Assembly (NCBI RefSeq): GCF_900199545.1
Contig: NZ_LT962671.1
Span: 657,961-721,960, forward strand
Reading direction: 5' to 3'
DNA from: Raoultibacter massiliensis
GTDB lineage: Bacteria; Actinomycetota; Coriobacteriia; Coriobacteriales; Eggerthellaceae
DNA length: 64,000 nt
In this document: positions 49,555 through 59,135 of the stretch, piece after piece
How the letters are laid out: the number at the start of each line of letters is the position of its first letter
Position numbering within the stretch: the stretch's first letter is position 1
The notes under the pieces: model-generated
What the model was told of the DNA's origin: nothing
The model's database searches: none
What the model saw: only the letters and a program-made list of their open reading frames with translations
Position numbers and translations under genes: made by a program

Positions 49555-51627
49555 TCATCCTTTCTGCAGCGCGCCTGCCGCCTCGAGGGCGTCGGCGACG
49601 TTTCCAAGGCCGTAGGATTCGAGCGTAGCGCGGGTCGGGCAGCCGGTCGAGACGTCCCACCCCTCGTGCTCGTAGAATCGGTCCTTCACGGTTTCGAAGC
49701 GCTCGCGGTCGAGCGTGCGGTCCATGCAGGTGCCGTATTCCCATTTCCCGTCTTCGAAAACCGGAAGCGGATAAGGCGCGCTCGTCGGGAGCGAATACAC
49801 GAATTCGGCGAATTTCTCCTGATCGCGATGGCGTCCCTGCATGTGCCAGATGGCGCGGTCGAGCGCGTAGATCTTCTTGCCCATCTCAAGGCTCTCTTCG
49901 AACGTGATGTCGACGCCGGTGACCGCCTTGTACATGCGCGGTTCGAAATCGGGCGTAGCGGGCGTTGGATCGCCGGCTGGAGAAGCGTATTCGATGAGGT
50001 GGGGCCACAGCCAGTCGCACATGCCCATCGACTGCACCCAGAAGCGCCCATAGTGCCTCATCCACGCTACCTTTTCGATGGTCGCATCGCTGTAGATGCC
50101 CTCTTCGCTGTAGTCGAAGCACATCGGGTCGTCGAGGGTCGTCGACGCCGCCAGACGGTTGACCATCTCTTCGGCGGAGATGAGCGGCTCTTCTCCGACC
50201 ATGCTGCAGATCATGGGCATCCAGTGGACATGCCAGTTGAGCCCGTGCTCGTTGACGTCGCGTTCGCTCATGATGCTCGCGTAGCTCCATTCCACTTCGA
50301 GCCTCGGATCGTAGTGGTAGAAGTAGCCCCACTGCGGATACATGAACGTGCCGTTGGCGCTGTCCTCTTCCCAGCGTCCCCATTTTTTGACGGCGCGCAT
50401 GGAGCCTTCGGCAAGGTCGGCACCGATATCTTCGCGGTAGGCGATCGCCTTGATGAACGCTTCGGCGAACTCCCAGCTGCCGAACTTGTCGAAGGGAAGA
50501 TTGGATTCGATTTCCTTGCCCGGCCCCATGACGCCCATCTTGTAGAGGTTGCGGCAGTACGAGATGATGCTCGTTTCGAAACCGTTCATGCCGAGCTTGT
50601 TCTGCAGATCGGCTGCCCGTACCTGGTCTTTGAGGTTGTCTGCCGACATGTAGAACAGCGACGCCGCGCACATGATGCCGTTTCCAATGCCGTCGTCGAA
50701 GTTGTGGCGGCAGTTGCGGAAGCACCCTTGGCATCCGTAGGGGCGGGAGATCATGTCGCGCGCATTCCAGTAAATTCCGTTGAAGCCGGGGTGGCGCGTG
50801 ATGAAGCCGTATACCGCCGCATCGGGGTTCGGGGTTTCGAGCACAGGATCATCGACGTTGTAGGAGAACTTCTGCTGGAATTCGATGCGCAGATCGATGA
50901 GCGCGGCGGGGTCCGCTACGGGCACGCTGCCCGTGCCGAGGAAGCTGACCGCCTTGAGGTTCTTCGCGCCCCATACGGCGCCGAGTCCGCTTTGCCCGGC
51001 GTGGTGCCCGGCGTCATGGGTGATGGTGGCCGTTCGGCCGAGGTTTTCGCCGGTGGGGCCGATGCACATGACCGCGGGCTTTTGGGTGGTGCGTCCGCCG
51101 TCGCGGGTTGTGCCGACTGTATACCATTCGCCATCGGGGGTGCCTCCGGTTACGTAATCCCAGATGAATTCCTGCGTTTGGGCGGTATCAAGGCCCCAGA
51201 GGTCATCGGCGTTGCGAAACTCCACTTCTCCGTTGACCACGTTGACCCAGGTCTTTTCCGACGCCGCGCCCTTGACGACGTAGGCATCGTAGCCGGCGGC
51301 TTTGATCATTCCGGCGATGCGTCCGCCCATGCTCGAGCGCGTGAACCATTCGGGTTCGGCGAACGAGCCGATGCCCTGTATCTCGACGCGCGCGGATGCC
51401 GAGGGAACCGGCGTGCCGGAAAACGGATTTGCGCACACGGTGACCACGTTGCCTTCGTCGAAAGGCCCGACCGTCTTGTCTTCGCAAAAGTCCCAGAACA
51501 GAGCCGATCCCATGCCGTGCCCCCCTCCCCATTGCTGGTAGGGCTCCGAGCTGATGGTCTCGGCGGTCTGGCTGGTCAAATCTATGATGAGGATCTTTCC
51601 GACGAATCCTCCGGTTGCTTGTGACAT
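49555..51627 (-). CDS. Aldehyde:ferredoxin oxidoreductase family, YdhV-like
   Basis: A 690-residue tungsten or molybdenum bis-pterin enzyme. The N-terminal AFOR_N domain includes GGHGMGSALFWDF and SSMGGRIAGMIKAAGYDA; the cluster motif is CQGCFRNCRH, with another cysteine further on; AGHHAGQSGLGAVWGAKNLKAV is also typical. No signal peptide. Known family members oxidise aldehydes or reduce acids, others reduce benzoyl-CoA. Here it is encoded between a Tat-targeted polyferredoxin and an unknown protein, like YdhV in E. coli. The substrate is unknown. AAGGAGG precedes the ATG. Confidence 0.92.
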   Translation of the reverse strand: MSQATGGFVGKILIIDLTSQTAETISSEPYQQWGGGHGMGSALFWDFCEDKTVGPFDEGNVVTVCANPFSGTPVPSASARVEIQGIGSFAEPEWFTRSSMGGRIAGMIKAAGYDAYVVKGAASEKTWVNVVNGEVEFRNADDLWGLDTAQTQEFIWDYVTGGTPDGEWYTVGTTRDGGRTTQKPAVMCIGPTGENLGRTATITHDAGHHAGQSGLGAVWGAKNLKAVSFLGTGSVPVADPAALIDLRIEFQQKFSYNVDDPVLETPNPDAAVYGFITRHPGFNGIYWNARDMISRPYGCQGCFRNCRHNFDDGIGNGIMCAASLFYMSADNLKDQVRAADLQNKLGMNGFETSIISYCRNLYKMGVMGPGKEIESNLPFDKFGSWEFAEAFIKAIAYREDIGADLAEGSMRAVKKWGRWEEDSANGTFMYPQWGYFYHYDPRLEVEWSYASIMSERDVNEHGLNWHVHWMPMICSMVGEEPLISAEEMVNRLAASTTLDDPMCFDYSEEGIYSDATIEKVAWMRHYGRFWVQSMGMCDWLWPHLIEYASPAGDPTPATPDFEPRMYKAVTGVDITFEESLEMGKKIYALDRAIWHMQGRHRDQEKFAEFVYSLPTSAPYPLPVFEDGKWEYGTCMDRTLDRERFETVKDRFYEHEGWDVSTGCPTRATLESYGLGNVADALEAAGALQKG

Positions 51628-51648
51628 TGGTATCCTCCTTGAGCTCGG

Positions 51649-52440
51649 TTATTCCTCGGCGGCGGCTTCATCGGCCGGGACGGCTTTTACGACGGAAGCG
51701 GTTGGAACCGATATGCTCGGTTTCACACGTCCCGCATCGTCGATGGGGTAGCCGATGATCGCCCAGTGCTCGTTGCGCAGGTTGACGTCGTATCCTTCGT
51801 CGGATTGGCGTGGGATGGCGTGGGTGAACGAGATCGCGCGCATAGGGCAGACCTCGATGCACGCCTGCTTGCCGTTCGGGCCGCCTTCCTGATCCCAATA
51901 CGGCGTGTTCAGGCACAGGTCGCATTTCTGAGCGCACCTGTCCTCGTAGTTCCATTGCACGCGCGAGGGCGTGAACGGACATGCTTCGATGCACCGCTCG
52001 CAGCCGATGCATCTGCCTTCGGCTACCATGCGCACGCCCGTTTCGGGGTCGGCGTGCATGGCGCCTGTGGGGCAGGCATCGACGCACGAGGGGTAAGGGC
52101 ATTGGCGGCATTGGTTTTGCTGCACGTCGAGCGGGAAGCACCCGAGCGGATTCTTCGTCAGCTGCATGCGCGAAAGGTTCACGTTGGTGCGACCGCTGTG
52201 CGCAAGAGAGCACGCGAGCATGCAGGTTTCGCAGGCGCCGCACTTTTTGGTGTCTACGAGCAGATATCCGCTCGACGCCTCGACGGCGTAGACCTCGTCG
52301 CCTACGAGGAACGCGGATACACCTGCGCCGGCGAGTATCGCGCCGATGCCCACGCCGCCGATAGCGGCAACGAAATCGCGGCGCGTGACGGTGCGTGCGG
52401 CGGTTTTTTCCTGTGCGCCGCCAGTGTTCTTGTCAGACAT
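51649..52440 (-). CDS. Tat-targeted polyferredoxin (4Fe-4S) subunit
   Basis: 263 residues. The N-terminus has a twin-arginine signal (TRRDFVAAIGGVGIGAILAG). Mature part: C-x2-C-x2-C-x3-C (KCGACETCMLAC), QCRQCPYPSCVDACP, CIGCERCIEACP and CAQKCDLC/CIEVCP, enough for four 4Fe-4S clusters, as in HybA/PhsB/DmsB-like electron-transfer subunits. ATG 52440 lies inside the end of the cytochrome gene (8-base overlap). The exported location conflicts with the signal-less AOR unless the two are exported together. Confidence 0.92.
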   Translation of the reverse strand: MSDKNTGGAQEKTAARTVTRRDFVAAIGGVGIGAILAGAGVSAFLVGDEVYAVEASSGYLLVDTKKCGACETCMLACSLAHSGRTNVNLSRMQLTKNPLGCFPLDVQQNQCRQCPYPSCVDACPTGAMHADPETGVRMVAEGRCIGCERCIEACPFTPSRVQWNYEDRCAQKCDLCLNTPYWDQEGGPNGKQACIEVCPMRAISFTHAIPRQSDEGYDVNLRNEHWAIIGYPIDDAGRVKPSISVPTASVVKAVPADEAAAEE

Positions 52441-53275
52441 GTTCGATCCCTTCTTTTCGTCCTGCGGCAAGCGGAACGCTCTGGCCGCCCGTCTCGTCTT
52501 TTTCGGCGGCGGTCGCCTCGACCGCCCCTTTCCCTTCAAGCTCTTCGATCCATGCCGAGTGCTCGTGTCTCGCATGTTCGAGCGGCACGTAGCCGGTGAA
52601 CATGGATTTCAGCGTCTTCCACGACACGGGCAGAACGGCGCCGAAGAACACGTGGGCGAGGAAGAACAGCAGCATGAGCGCCGCCGAGATATCGTGCGTC
52701 CAGGTTACGACGTTCATGAATCCCTCGGGGAGCAGCAGCGCGTGGGCGAGCACCTTCAGAAGGCCGCTTACCAGCACGGCAACCGTTGCGATGATGGCGA
52801 GTATGAACGCCATGCGCTCGCTTTCGAAGTACTTCGCCTCCTTCGGATACGTGCACTTCTTCACGCCAAGCAGGCTTCCGTAGTGGTTGAGCGTGTAGGT
52901 GATGGCGTTCTTCGTCGGCATGTGCTCGCGGAAACGCCAGCGCGAGATGATCGTGTTGCCAAGCCAGTAGAAGGTTCCGAACAGGAATAGCAGCGCGAAT
53001 ACGAAGTGCACGTTGAACCATGTTGCGGCAGCATCGTCACCGGTGACGAACGAGGGGGAGAACCTCGTTCCGAGGATGATGCCCGACACAAGCAGCAACG
53101 CCGTGCCCACTGCATGCGTCCAGTGCGATACGCGTGCGGGCGCGTCGTGCCTTAGTACCCGTTTGCCCCGGATGACCGGATCCTGACGCTTGCTCAAACC
53201 CGCAACCAGCAGCCCTAAGAACGGAGCTGCGAACACGAGCCAGGTGAATTGGTCGAACAAAAGCGTTTCTTGCAT
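52433..53275 (-). CDS. Membrane cytochrome b subunit, FdnI/YdhU-like
   Basis: 280 residues with about five membrane helices; histidines in HDAPARVSHWTHAVGTA and, later, WTHDISAAL and FFLAHVFFGA are the haem b ligands expected for the cytochrome b561/formate dehydrogenase gamma family. It passes electrons between the quinone pool and the polyferredoxin. It is first in the five-gene operon; AGGAG lies before the ATG at 53275. The tail after about residue 240 is hydrophilic. Confidence 0.88.
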   Translation of the reverse strand: MQETLLFDQFTWLVFAAPFLGLLVAGLSKRQDPVIRGKRVLRHDAPARVSHWTHAVGTALLLVSGIILGTRFSPSFVTGDDAAATWFNVHFVFALLFLFGTFYWLGNTIISRWRFREHMPTKNAITYTLNHYGSLLGVKKCTYPKEAKYFESERMAFILAIIATVAVLVSGLLKVLAHALLLPEGFMNVVTWTHDISAALMLLFFLAHVFFGAVLPVSWKTLKSMFTGYVPLEHARHEHSAWIEELEGKGAVEATAAEKDETGGQSVPLAAGRKEGIEHV

Positions 53276-53734
53276 CCCTGCTCCTCTCGTCTTGCAGTGC
53301 ATGGGAGAAAGTATAGAAACACCAGCTCATAGAACCAAAATGGCAAAATGAACAGAAATCCGTCTCCGGATGTCGGCTCTGACTCGCCGACGTGTTCAAA
53401 ATGAATAGCAACCGAGGTCTTCGCAAACGAGCGGTTCCATATGCGGCGTAAGCGTGCGTTGCGGGGTCATCTCGGATCTCTGGATGGAGCACCGAAGGCG
53501 ACTTTTCGCTGCGAGAACCGAGACGAGTGCACGTTTCCGCTCGGCGGTCGGCGCGTTTCGGTCGCCCGAGGGTACGCGCCGCAGCGCTCCGAGCGCCGCT
53601 TGCCGTCGAAAATCATCCGATGAATACGTGAGCGGTTTTGTAGGGATTGCGAACCTTGCGAACCTTGCGCGTGCGGCTCGGCGAGGGGTGCGATGGCGGG
53701 CCGACGCCGTTGGGCGAAGGAGCTGCGCCGCGCC
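53276..53734. other. Regulatory region upstream of the AOR operon, no gene seen
   Basis: 459 bases between the cytochrome b start and the stop of the Fic-related gene. The operon promoter lies at its left end. Short frames on the plus strand are Arg-rich and unlike proteins. Confidence 0.5.
53310..53338 (-). promoter_or_regulatory. Promoter of the AOR operon
   Basis: On the minus strand TTGGTT (53338-53333), 17-base spacer, TATACT (53315-53310). Transcription would start near 53303, about 28 bases before the cytochrome b ATG. Confidence 0.6.
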
Positions 53735-55045
53735 CTACAGGTTGCGCGACAGCTCGTCGATGCGCGCGTCGGCTACGAAGACGAACGCTTTGCCGCGGTG
53801 CTCGGATCGCAGATACCCCGCATCGGCGAGTTCGACGAGGTCCCTGCGTGCCGTTGCGTACGAGATGCGGTTCTTCTCCTGATGGTATCTGATGTGGAAC
53901 TCGGCAAGCGGAGTCCGTAGCGCTCGCGCGAGGATGGAGCGTTGCCGGTGGTTGAAGCGCTGATCGAGCGAGAGCATGGCCTTCGCCGCCCGATCTTTTC
54001 CTGCGATTCCCGTGATCTGCTCTTCGATTTCGTCGAGTGCGATCTTGATGCATTGGCCCGAAAGCGTGTGGTGCACGGTGAGATCGCAGCAGCTGCGCCT
54101 GCGGGTGCTTTCGTATTCATCGGGGCCGCAGAGCGTTTTGTCGCCGAGCTCGTTTTCCGTCCAGAGGTACTTGGCGCCCGAGATGGGCGCGTACGCCAAA
54201 ACGGGCAGGCCGTGTTTGAGATAGAAGAGCTTCGACGCGAGCGAGGCGATATGGGAGCTTGCGAACCCGTAGGGCTGGTGGTATCGGATGGAGTCGGCTA
54301 TGAGATTTCCCCGCAAAACGGCGAGGTCTTCGCCGTCGCCGCCGTTGGCGTATTCGAGGATGAGCGAAAGCTGCCGTAGCACGACGCCCCATGCCTCCTC
54401 GTCGATCGCCGCGTTCGGCGCGTTGGCCTGCAGGGCATCCAAATCGCCTTGGGCGATGCCCTCGATCAGGCGGGCATGAAAGCCGTCGAGCATTTCTGCG
54501 GAGAACGGCTGGTCGATAAGGGAGGAAAGCTCGGAGTCGATGGCGACGGCGTTTGCGATCAGCCGTTCGATAGGAAGTTCGGGAACCGTGTTGAGCCTGA
54601 CGTGCATTTCGAGATGGTCGCATTGCACTGCAAACCCGGCGAGCTTCGCCGCCGCAACGCTTTCGGCAAGGCGCATGCCGAGTGCGAACGATCGATCGGC
54701 GTGATCGAGCAGGGCTTCGTAGAGAGGGGAGTCCTGCGTGCTCCGCCGTTCGATGGAATCGATGAGGTCGCTCAGCTCGTGGGTTCTGCGGTACCACAGG
54801 AGGTTGCCCTCTTCGTCGGGGAAGAGGTGCACGCCCAGACAGGTGCCGATGCTCCCGAGCATCTCCCAAACGGAGAGCGGGCTCATGTTCGGGGGGAGGG
54901 GGTGCTGTAAAAACGTATCCCACGTCATCGCTTCGCGCTGCGAAAGGCGAAGCAGCGCTCGAAAGCTGCGATCATGGATGATCTCGGTCAATGTCGGTGC
55001 GTGTTCGTCCAATATCCTTCCAACCCCGCATCGGCGATGCGACAT
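53735..55045 (-). CDS. Fic-related protein without a Fic active site, with C-terminal winged helix
   Basis: About 436 residues. The C-terminal 60 (FNHRQRSILARAL, then SYATARRDLVELADAGYL) match the winged helix at the end of many Fic proteins. The middle (SSLIDQPFSAEMLDGFHARL and onward) resembles a Fic fold, but the HPFxxGNGR catalytic motif is absent. So it is probably a DNA-binding regulator derived from a Fic protein, not an AMP-transferase. The start is uncertain: 55045, 55069 or about 55087, all in frame; a minus-strand TATAGT at about 55118-55123 would give a very short leader. It lies upstream of the AOR operon in the same orientation. Confidence 0.6.
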   Translation of the reverse strand: MSHRRCGVGRILDEHAPTLTEIIHDRSFRALLRLSQREAMTWDTFLQHPLPPNMSPLSVWEMLGSIGTCLGVHLFPDEEGNLLWYRRTHELSDLIDSIERRSTQDSPLYEALLDHADRSFALGMRLAESVAAAKLAGFAVQCDHLEMHVRLNTVPELPIERLIANAVAIDSELSSLIDQPFSAEMLDGFHARLIEGIAQGDLDALQANAPNAAIDEEAWGVVLRQLSLILEYANGGDGEDLAVLRGNLIADSIRYHQPYGFASSHIASLASKLFYLKHGLPVLAYAPISGAKYLWTENELGDKTLCGPDEYESTRRRSCCDLTVHHTLSGQCIKIALDEIEEQITGIAGKDRAAKAMLSLDQRFNHRQRSILARALRTPLAEFHIRYHQEKNRISYATARRDLVELADAGYLRSEHRGKAFVFVADARIDELSRNL

Positions 55046-55447
55046 GCGAAGAGCGCTCGCCGAACCCATGCAAGAAGATCCATCCATGCAAGAGAGCCCA
55101 TGTAAGAAATTACTATAGGGTTTCGAAAAGGTCGCACCTGCGCGAATTAGGCGGAAGGCCGGAAAGCGGCGAGTGCGGTTGCCGGGTTGCCGCATACCGC
55201 CGCAGGGGTATTCCGGTAACCGCTTGTTATCCAAATCGTCAGTTTGATGTGTTCGTGCGTGTTCGTTCTTTCTCATTCTATGCATATGTGCGATAATTCC
55301 GTTTCGGTATGCTTTAAGACGCGGGATTCCGCGTTTCACGTGGGATGCTGCGGAGCTCGATTCGAGGCCGCAGAGCCGGGTGAGCACAGCGCGGCAAACC
55401 GCGTTATATGCCGCAAGGCAGCAACTGAAGATGGAAGGAAAACATAC
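55046..55447. other. Region between the Fic-related gene and tig
   Basis: About 400 bases with no supported gene. It contains divergent promoters, a short hairpin (CGCGGGATTCCGCG, about 55320-55333) and right after it the partial parS-like GTTTCACGTGGGAT. The coding frame of tig is open upstream through this region, but its sequence there is not trigger-factor-like. Confidence 0.5.
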
Positions 55448-56944
55448 GTGGAAACAAAAGTCGAGGCATTGCAGGACAACCAGGTCAAGCTGACCGTCAC
55501 GGTCGATGCCAAAGAGGTTGACGATCGAATCAAGAAAACCTATAAGGATTTCGCTTACAAGTACAATTTCCCGGGCTTTCGTCGCGGCAAGGCTCCGCGT
55601 CCGGTCATCGACAACGCTCTCGGTGCCGAGGCCGTTCCGGCGACGGTCACCGATGCGCTTTTGAACGAGACGTACCCGGTTGCCGTTGACGAGGCTTTGC
55701 TGTATCCCGTATCGCAGCCCAAGTTCGAGGACGATTCTTCGCTCGTCGAGGCCGGCAAGCCCTTCACCTTCACTGCTGTTGTTTCGGTGAAACCCGAGTT
55801 CGAGCTTTCGAGCTACGATCCGGTCGAGATCGAGCTTCCCGCCGAAGGCGCTTCTGACGACGAGGTCGCCGAGCAGATCGATCAGCTGCGCGAGCACTAC
55901 TATTCGTTTGAGGATGACGCCGCGTCCGCGAAGATCGAAGAGGGCGGTTACGCCGACCTCAAGATGGAGGCGACCGGCGCCGACGGCGAAACGCTCGAGA
56001 CGCTGACGACGGATTCCCGCCTGTACGGCCTTGGCGTGGGATTGTTCCCCGAGGTGTTCGATAAGGAACTCCTCGGCTTGAAGAAAGGTCAGAAGAAAAG
56101 CTTCGACATCGACATCACCAAAGATTCCTCGATGATGACTTCGTCGCTTGCCGACAAGACCGATAAGATCCATTTCGACATCGAAGTGCTTGCCGTCAAG
56201 AAGAAGATCCTCCCCGAGGTGACCGACCAGTGGGCCAAAGACACGCTCGGCTTCGAGGATGTGGCGGATCTGAAAGCCCGCATCGCCGAATCGATCGCCA
56301 AGCAGAAGGCCGACGTGCTTCCCGGTATGAAGGAAAACGCGTGCCTGAACGTGCTCGCCGAGCGCCTTGAAGGCGATGTGCCCGAGTCGATGGTAGAGGC
56401 CAACGAGGCCGATCTTCTCAAGTCGTTCTTCCAGCAGCTCCAGTCGCAGGGCATGAGCTTCGATGTGTACCTCATGCAGCAGGGTATCACCGCCGACCAG
56501 TTCAAAGAAGACGTGAAGAAGCAGTCTTCCGACATTGCGAAGCAGGATCTCGCCCTTGACGCGTGGGCCCGTCATCAGAAGATGGAAGTCACCGACGAGG
56601 AGATGTCCGACGAGTTCGTCAAGAGCGGCGTCGAGGATCCCGAGGCGCTCGAGGCCGAGTGGCGTGCCAACGGCCAGATGCACATGCTGCGCCAGGGCAT
56701 CCTTCGCACCCGTGCCGTCAACGAGATCATGGAGACCGCCAAGGTCACCGAACTGACCGGCGCAAAGGACGAAAAGAAGGACGAGAAGAAGCCTGCCAAG
56801 AAAGCGTCGGCCAAGAAGGCCGCTGCGAAGAAGGACGAGGCCGACGGCGCGGAGGCCGAGGAGAAGAAGGCTCCGGCGAAGAAAAAGGCTCCCGCCAAGA
56901 AGGCTGCTGAGAAAAAGGCCGACGCCGAAGAAGCGAAAGAGTAA
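55448..56944 (+). CDS. tig: Trigger factor (ribosome-associated chaperone) with a Lys/Ala tail
   Basis: Binds the ribosome exit site and helps folding; N-terminal domain has the ribosome-docking FRRGKAPR (about residues 41-48), followed by a PPIase-type domain (about 150-240) and a helical C domain. After about residue 440 the protein ends in a histone-H1-like tail of PAKK, SAKKAAAKK and PAKKKAPAKK repeats mixed with Glu and Ala, absent from E. coli Tig. The GTG at 55448 is used, as AAGGAA precedes it and the conserved sequence begins there. It heads the tig-clpP-clpX cluster. Confidence 0.94.
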   Translation: METKVEALQDNQVKLTVTVDAKEVDDRIKKTYKDFAYKYNFPGFRRGKAPRPVIDNALGAEAVPATVTDALLNETYPVAVDEALLYPVSQPKFEDDSSLVEAGKPFTFTAVVSVKPEFELSSYDPVEIELPAEGASDDEVAEQIDQLREHYYSFEDDAASAKIEEGGYADLKMEATGADGETLETLTTDSRLYGLGVGLFPEVFDKELLGLKKGQKKSFDIDITKDSSMMTSSLADKTDKIHFDIEVLAVKKKILPEVTDQWAKDTLGFEDVADLKARIAESIAKQKADVLPGMKENACLNVLAERLEGDVPESMVEANEADLLKSFFQQLQSQGMSFDVYLMQQGITADQFKEDVKKQSSDIAKQDLALDAWARHQKMEVTDEEMSDEFVKSGVEDPEALEAEWRANGQMHMLRQGILRTRAVNEIMETAKVTELTGAKDEKKDEKKPAKKASAKKAAAKKDEADGAEAEEKKAPAKKKAPAKKAAEKKADAEEAKE

Positions 56945-57010
56945 AGCATACCTGGTCAAGGAATTAGCATACGAGTCAGACGGGAACGCCCCGTCGGAAA
57001 CGAGGCATGT

Positions 57011-57651
57011 ATGACAGCACAAAACGAAATCGCCAAAGCAGCGCTCATTCCCTATGTTATCGAGCAATCGCCGCGTGGGGAGCGCAGCTACGACATCTAC
57101 TCCCGACTGCTCAACGACCGCATCATCTTCCTCGGTGAGCAGATCGACGACAATGTGGCGAACTCCGTGGTCGCCCAGATGCTTCATCTGGCCAACTCCG
57201 ACCCGGACAAGGACATCTCCCTCTATATCAATTCGCCCGGAGGATCGGTCACGGCCGGCCTTGCGATTCTCGATACGATGAACTTCATCAAGTGCGACGT
57301 ATCGACCATCTGCCTGGGCGAATGCGCTTCGATGGCAGCCGTGTTGCTGTCTGCGGGCGCGAAGGGCAAGAGATTGTGCCTTCCCAACTCCATGGTGCTC
57401 ATCCACCAGCCTTCGGGCGGAGCCCAGGGCCAGCAGACCGAGATCGCCATCGTGGCGGACTTCATGCTGAAGACCCGCAAGCGCCTGAATAAGATTCTCG
57501 CCGACAATACGGGTCAGTCGCTTGAGACGATCCAAAACGATACGGAACGCGATAACTACATGACCGCCGAAGAGGCCATGGCCTACGGTCTTGTCGACGA
57601 TATCGTGAAGCCCCAGGCGTTCGTCGGTGACGACAAGAAAAGCGAAGAGTA

Positions 57652-57652
<1 letters not shown>
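57011..57652 (+). CDS. clpP: ATP-dependent Clp protease proteolytic subunit
   Basis: 213 residues. Catalytic triad Ser107 ([11 protein letters not shown]), His132 (LIHQP) and Asp181 (DTERDNYM) by comparison with E. coli numbering. Family blocks [15 protein letters not shown] present; the usual GQAAS is GECAS here. The stop codon shares one base with the clpX ATG (TAATG), so the two are coupled. It forms the chamber for ClpX-fed protein degradation. Confidence 0.97.
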
Positions 57653-59061
<1,409 letters not shown>

Positions 59062-59135
59062 CTCAACAAGCGGAAATCGGGCGGGCGCGGCTATAGGCTT
59101 TGCGCCCGTCTTTTGCATTCAGGGAACGAGGAGCT

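Noticed and set aside
49105..51624. Plus-strand open frame of 839 codons opposite the AOR gene
   Set aside because: AOR motifs are clear on the minus strand; the plus-strand frame has no ribosome site or motifs.
55336..55349. Second parS site (GTTTCACGTGGGAT)
   Set aside because: Only the left half fits; three of 14 core positions differ, so it is at most a weak site.
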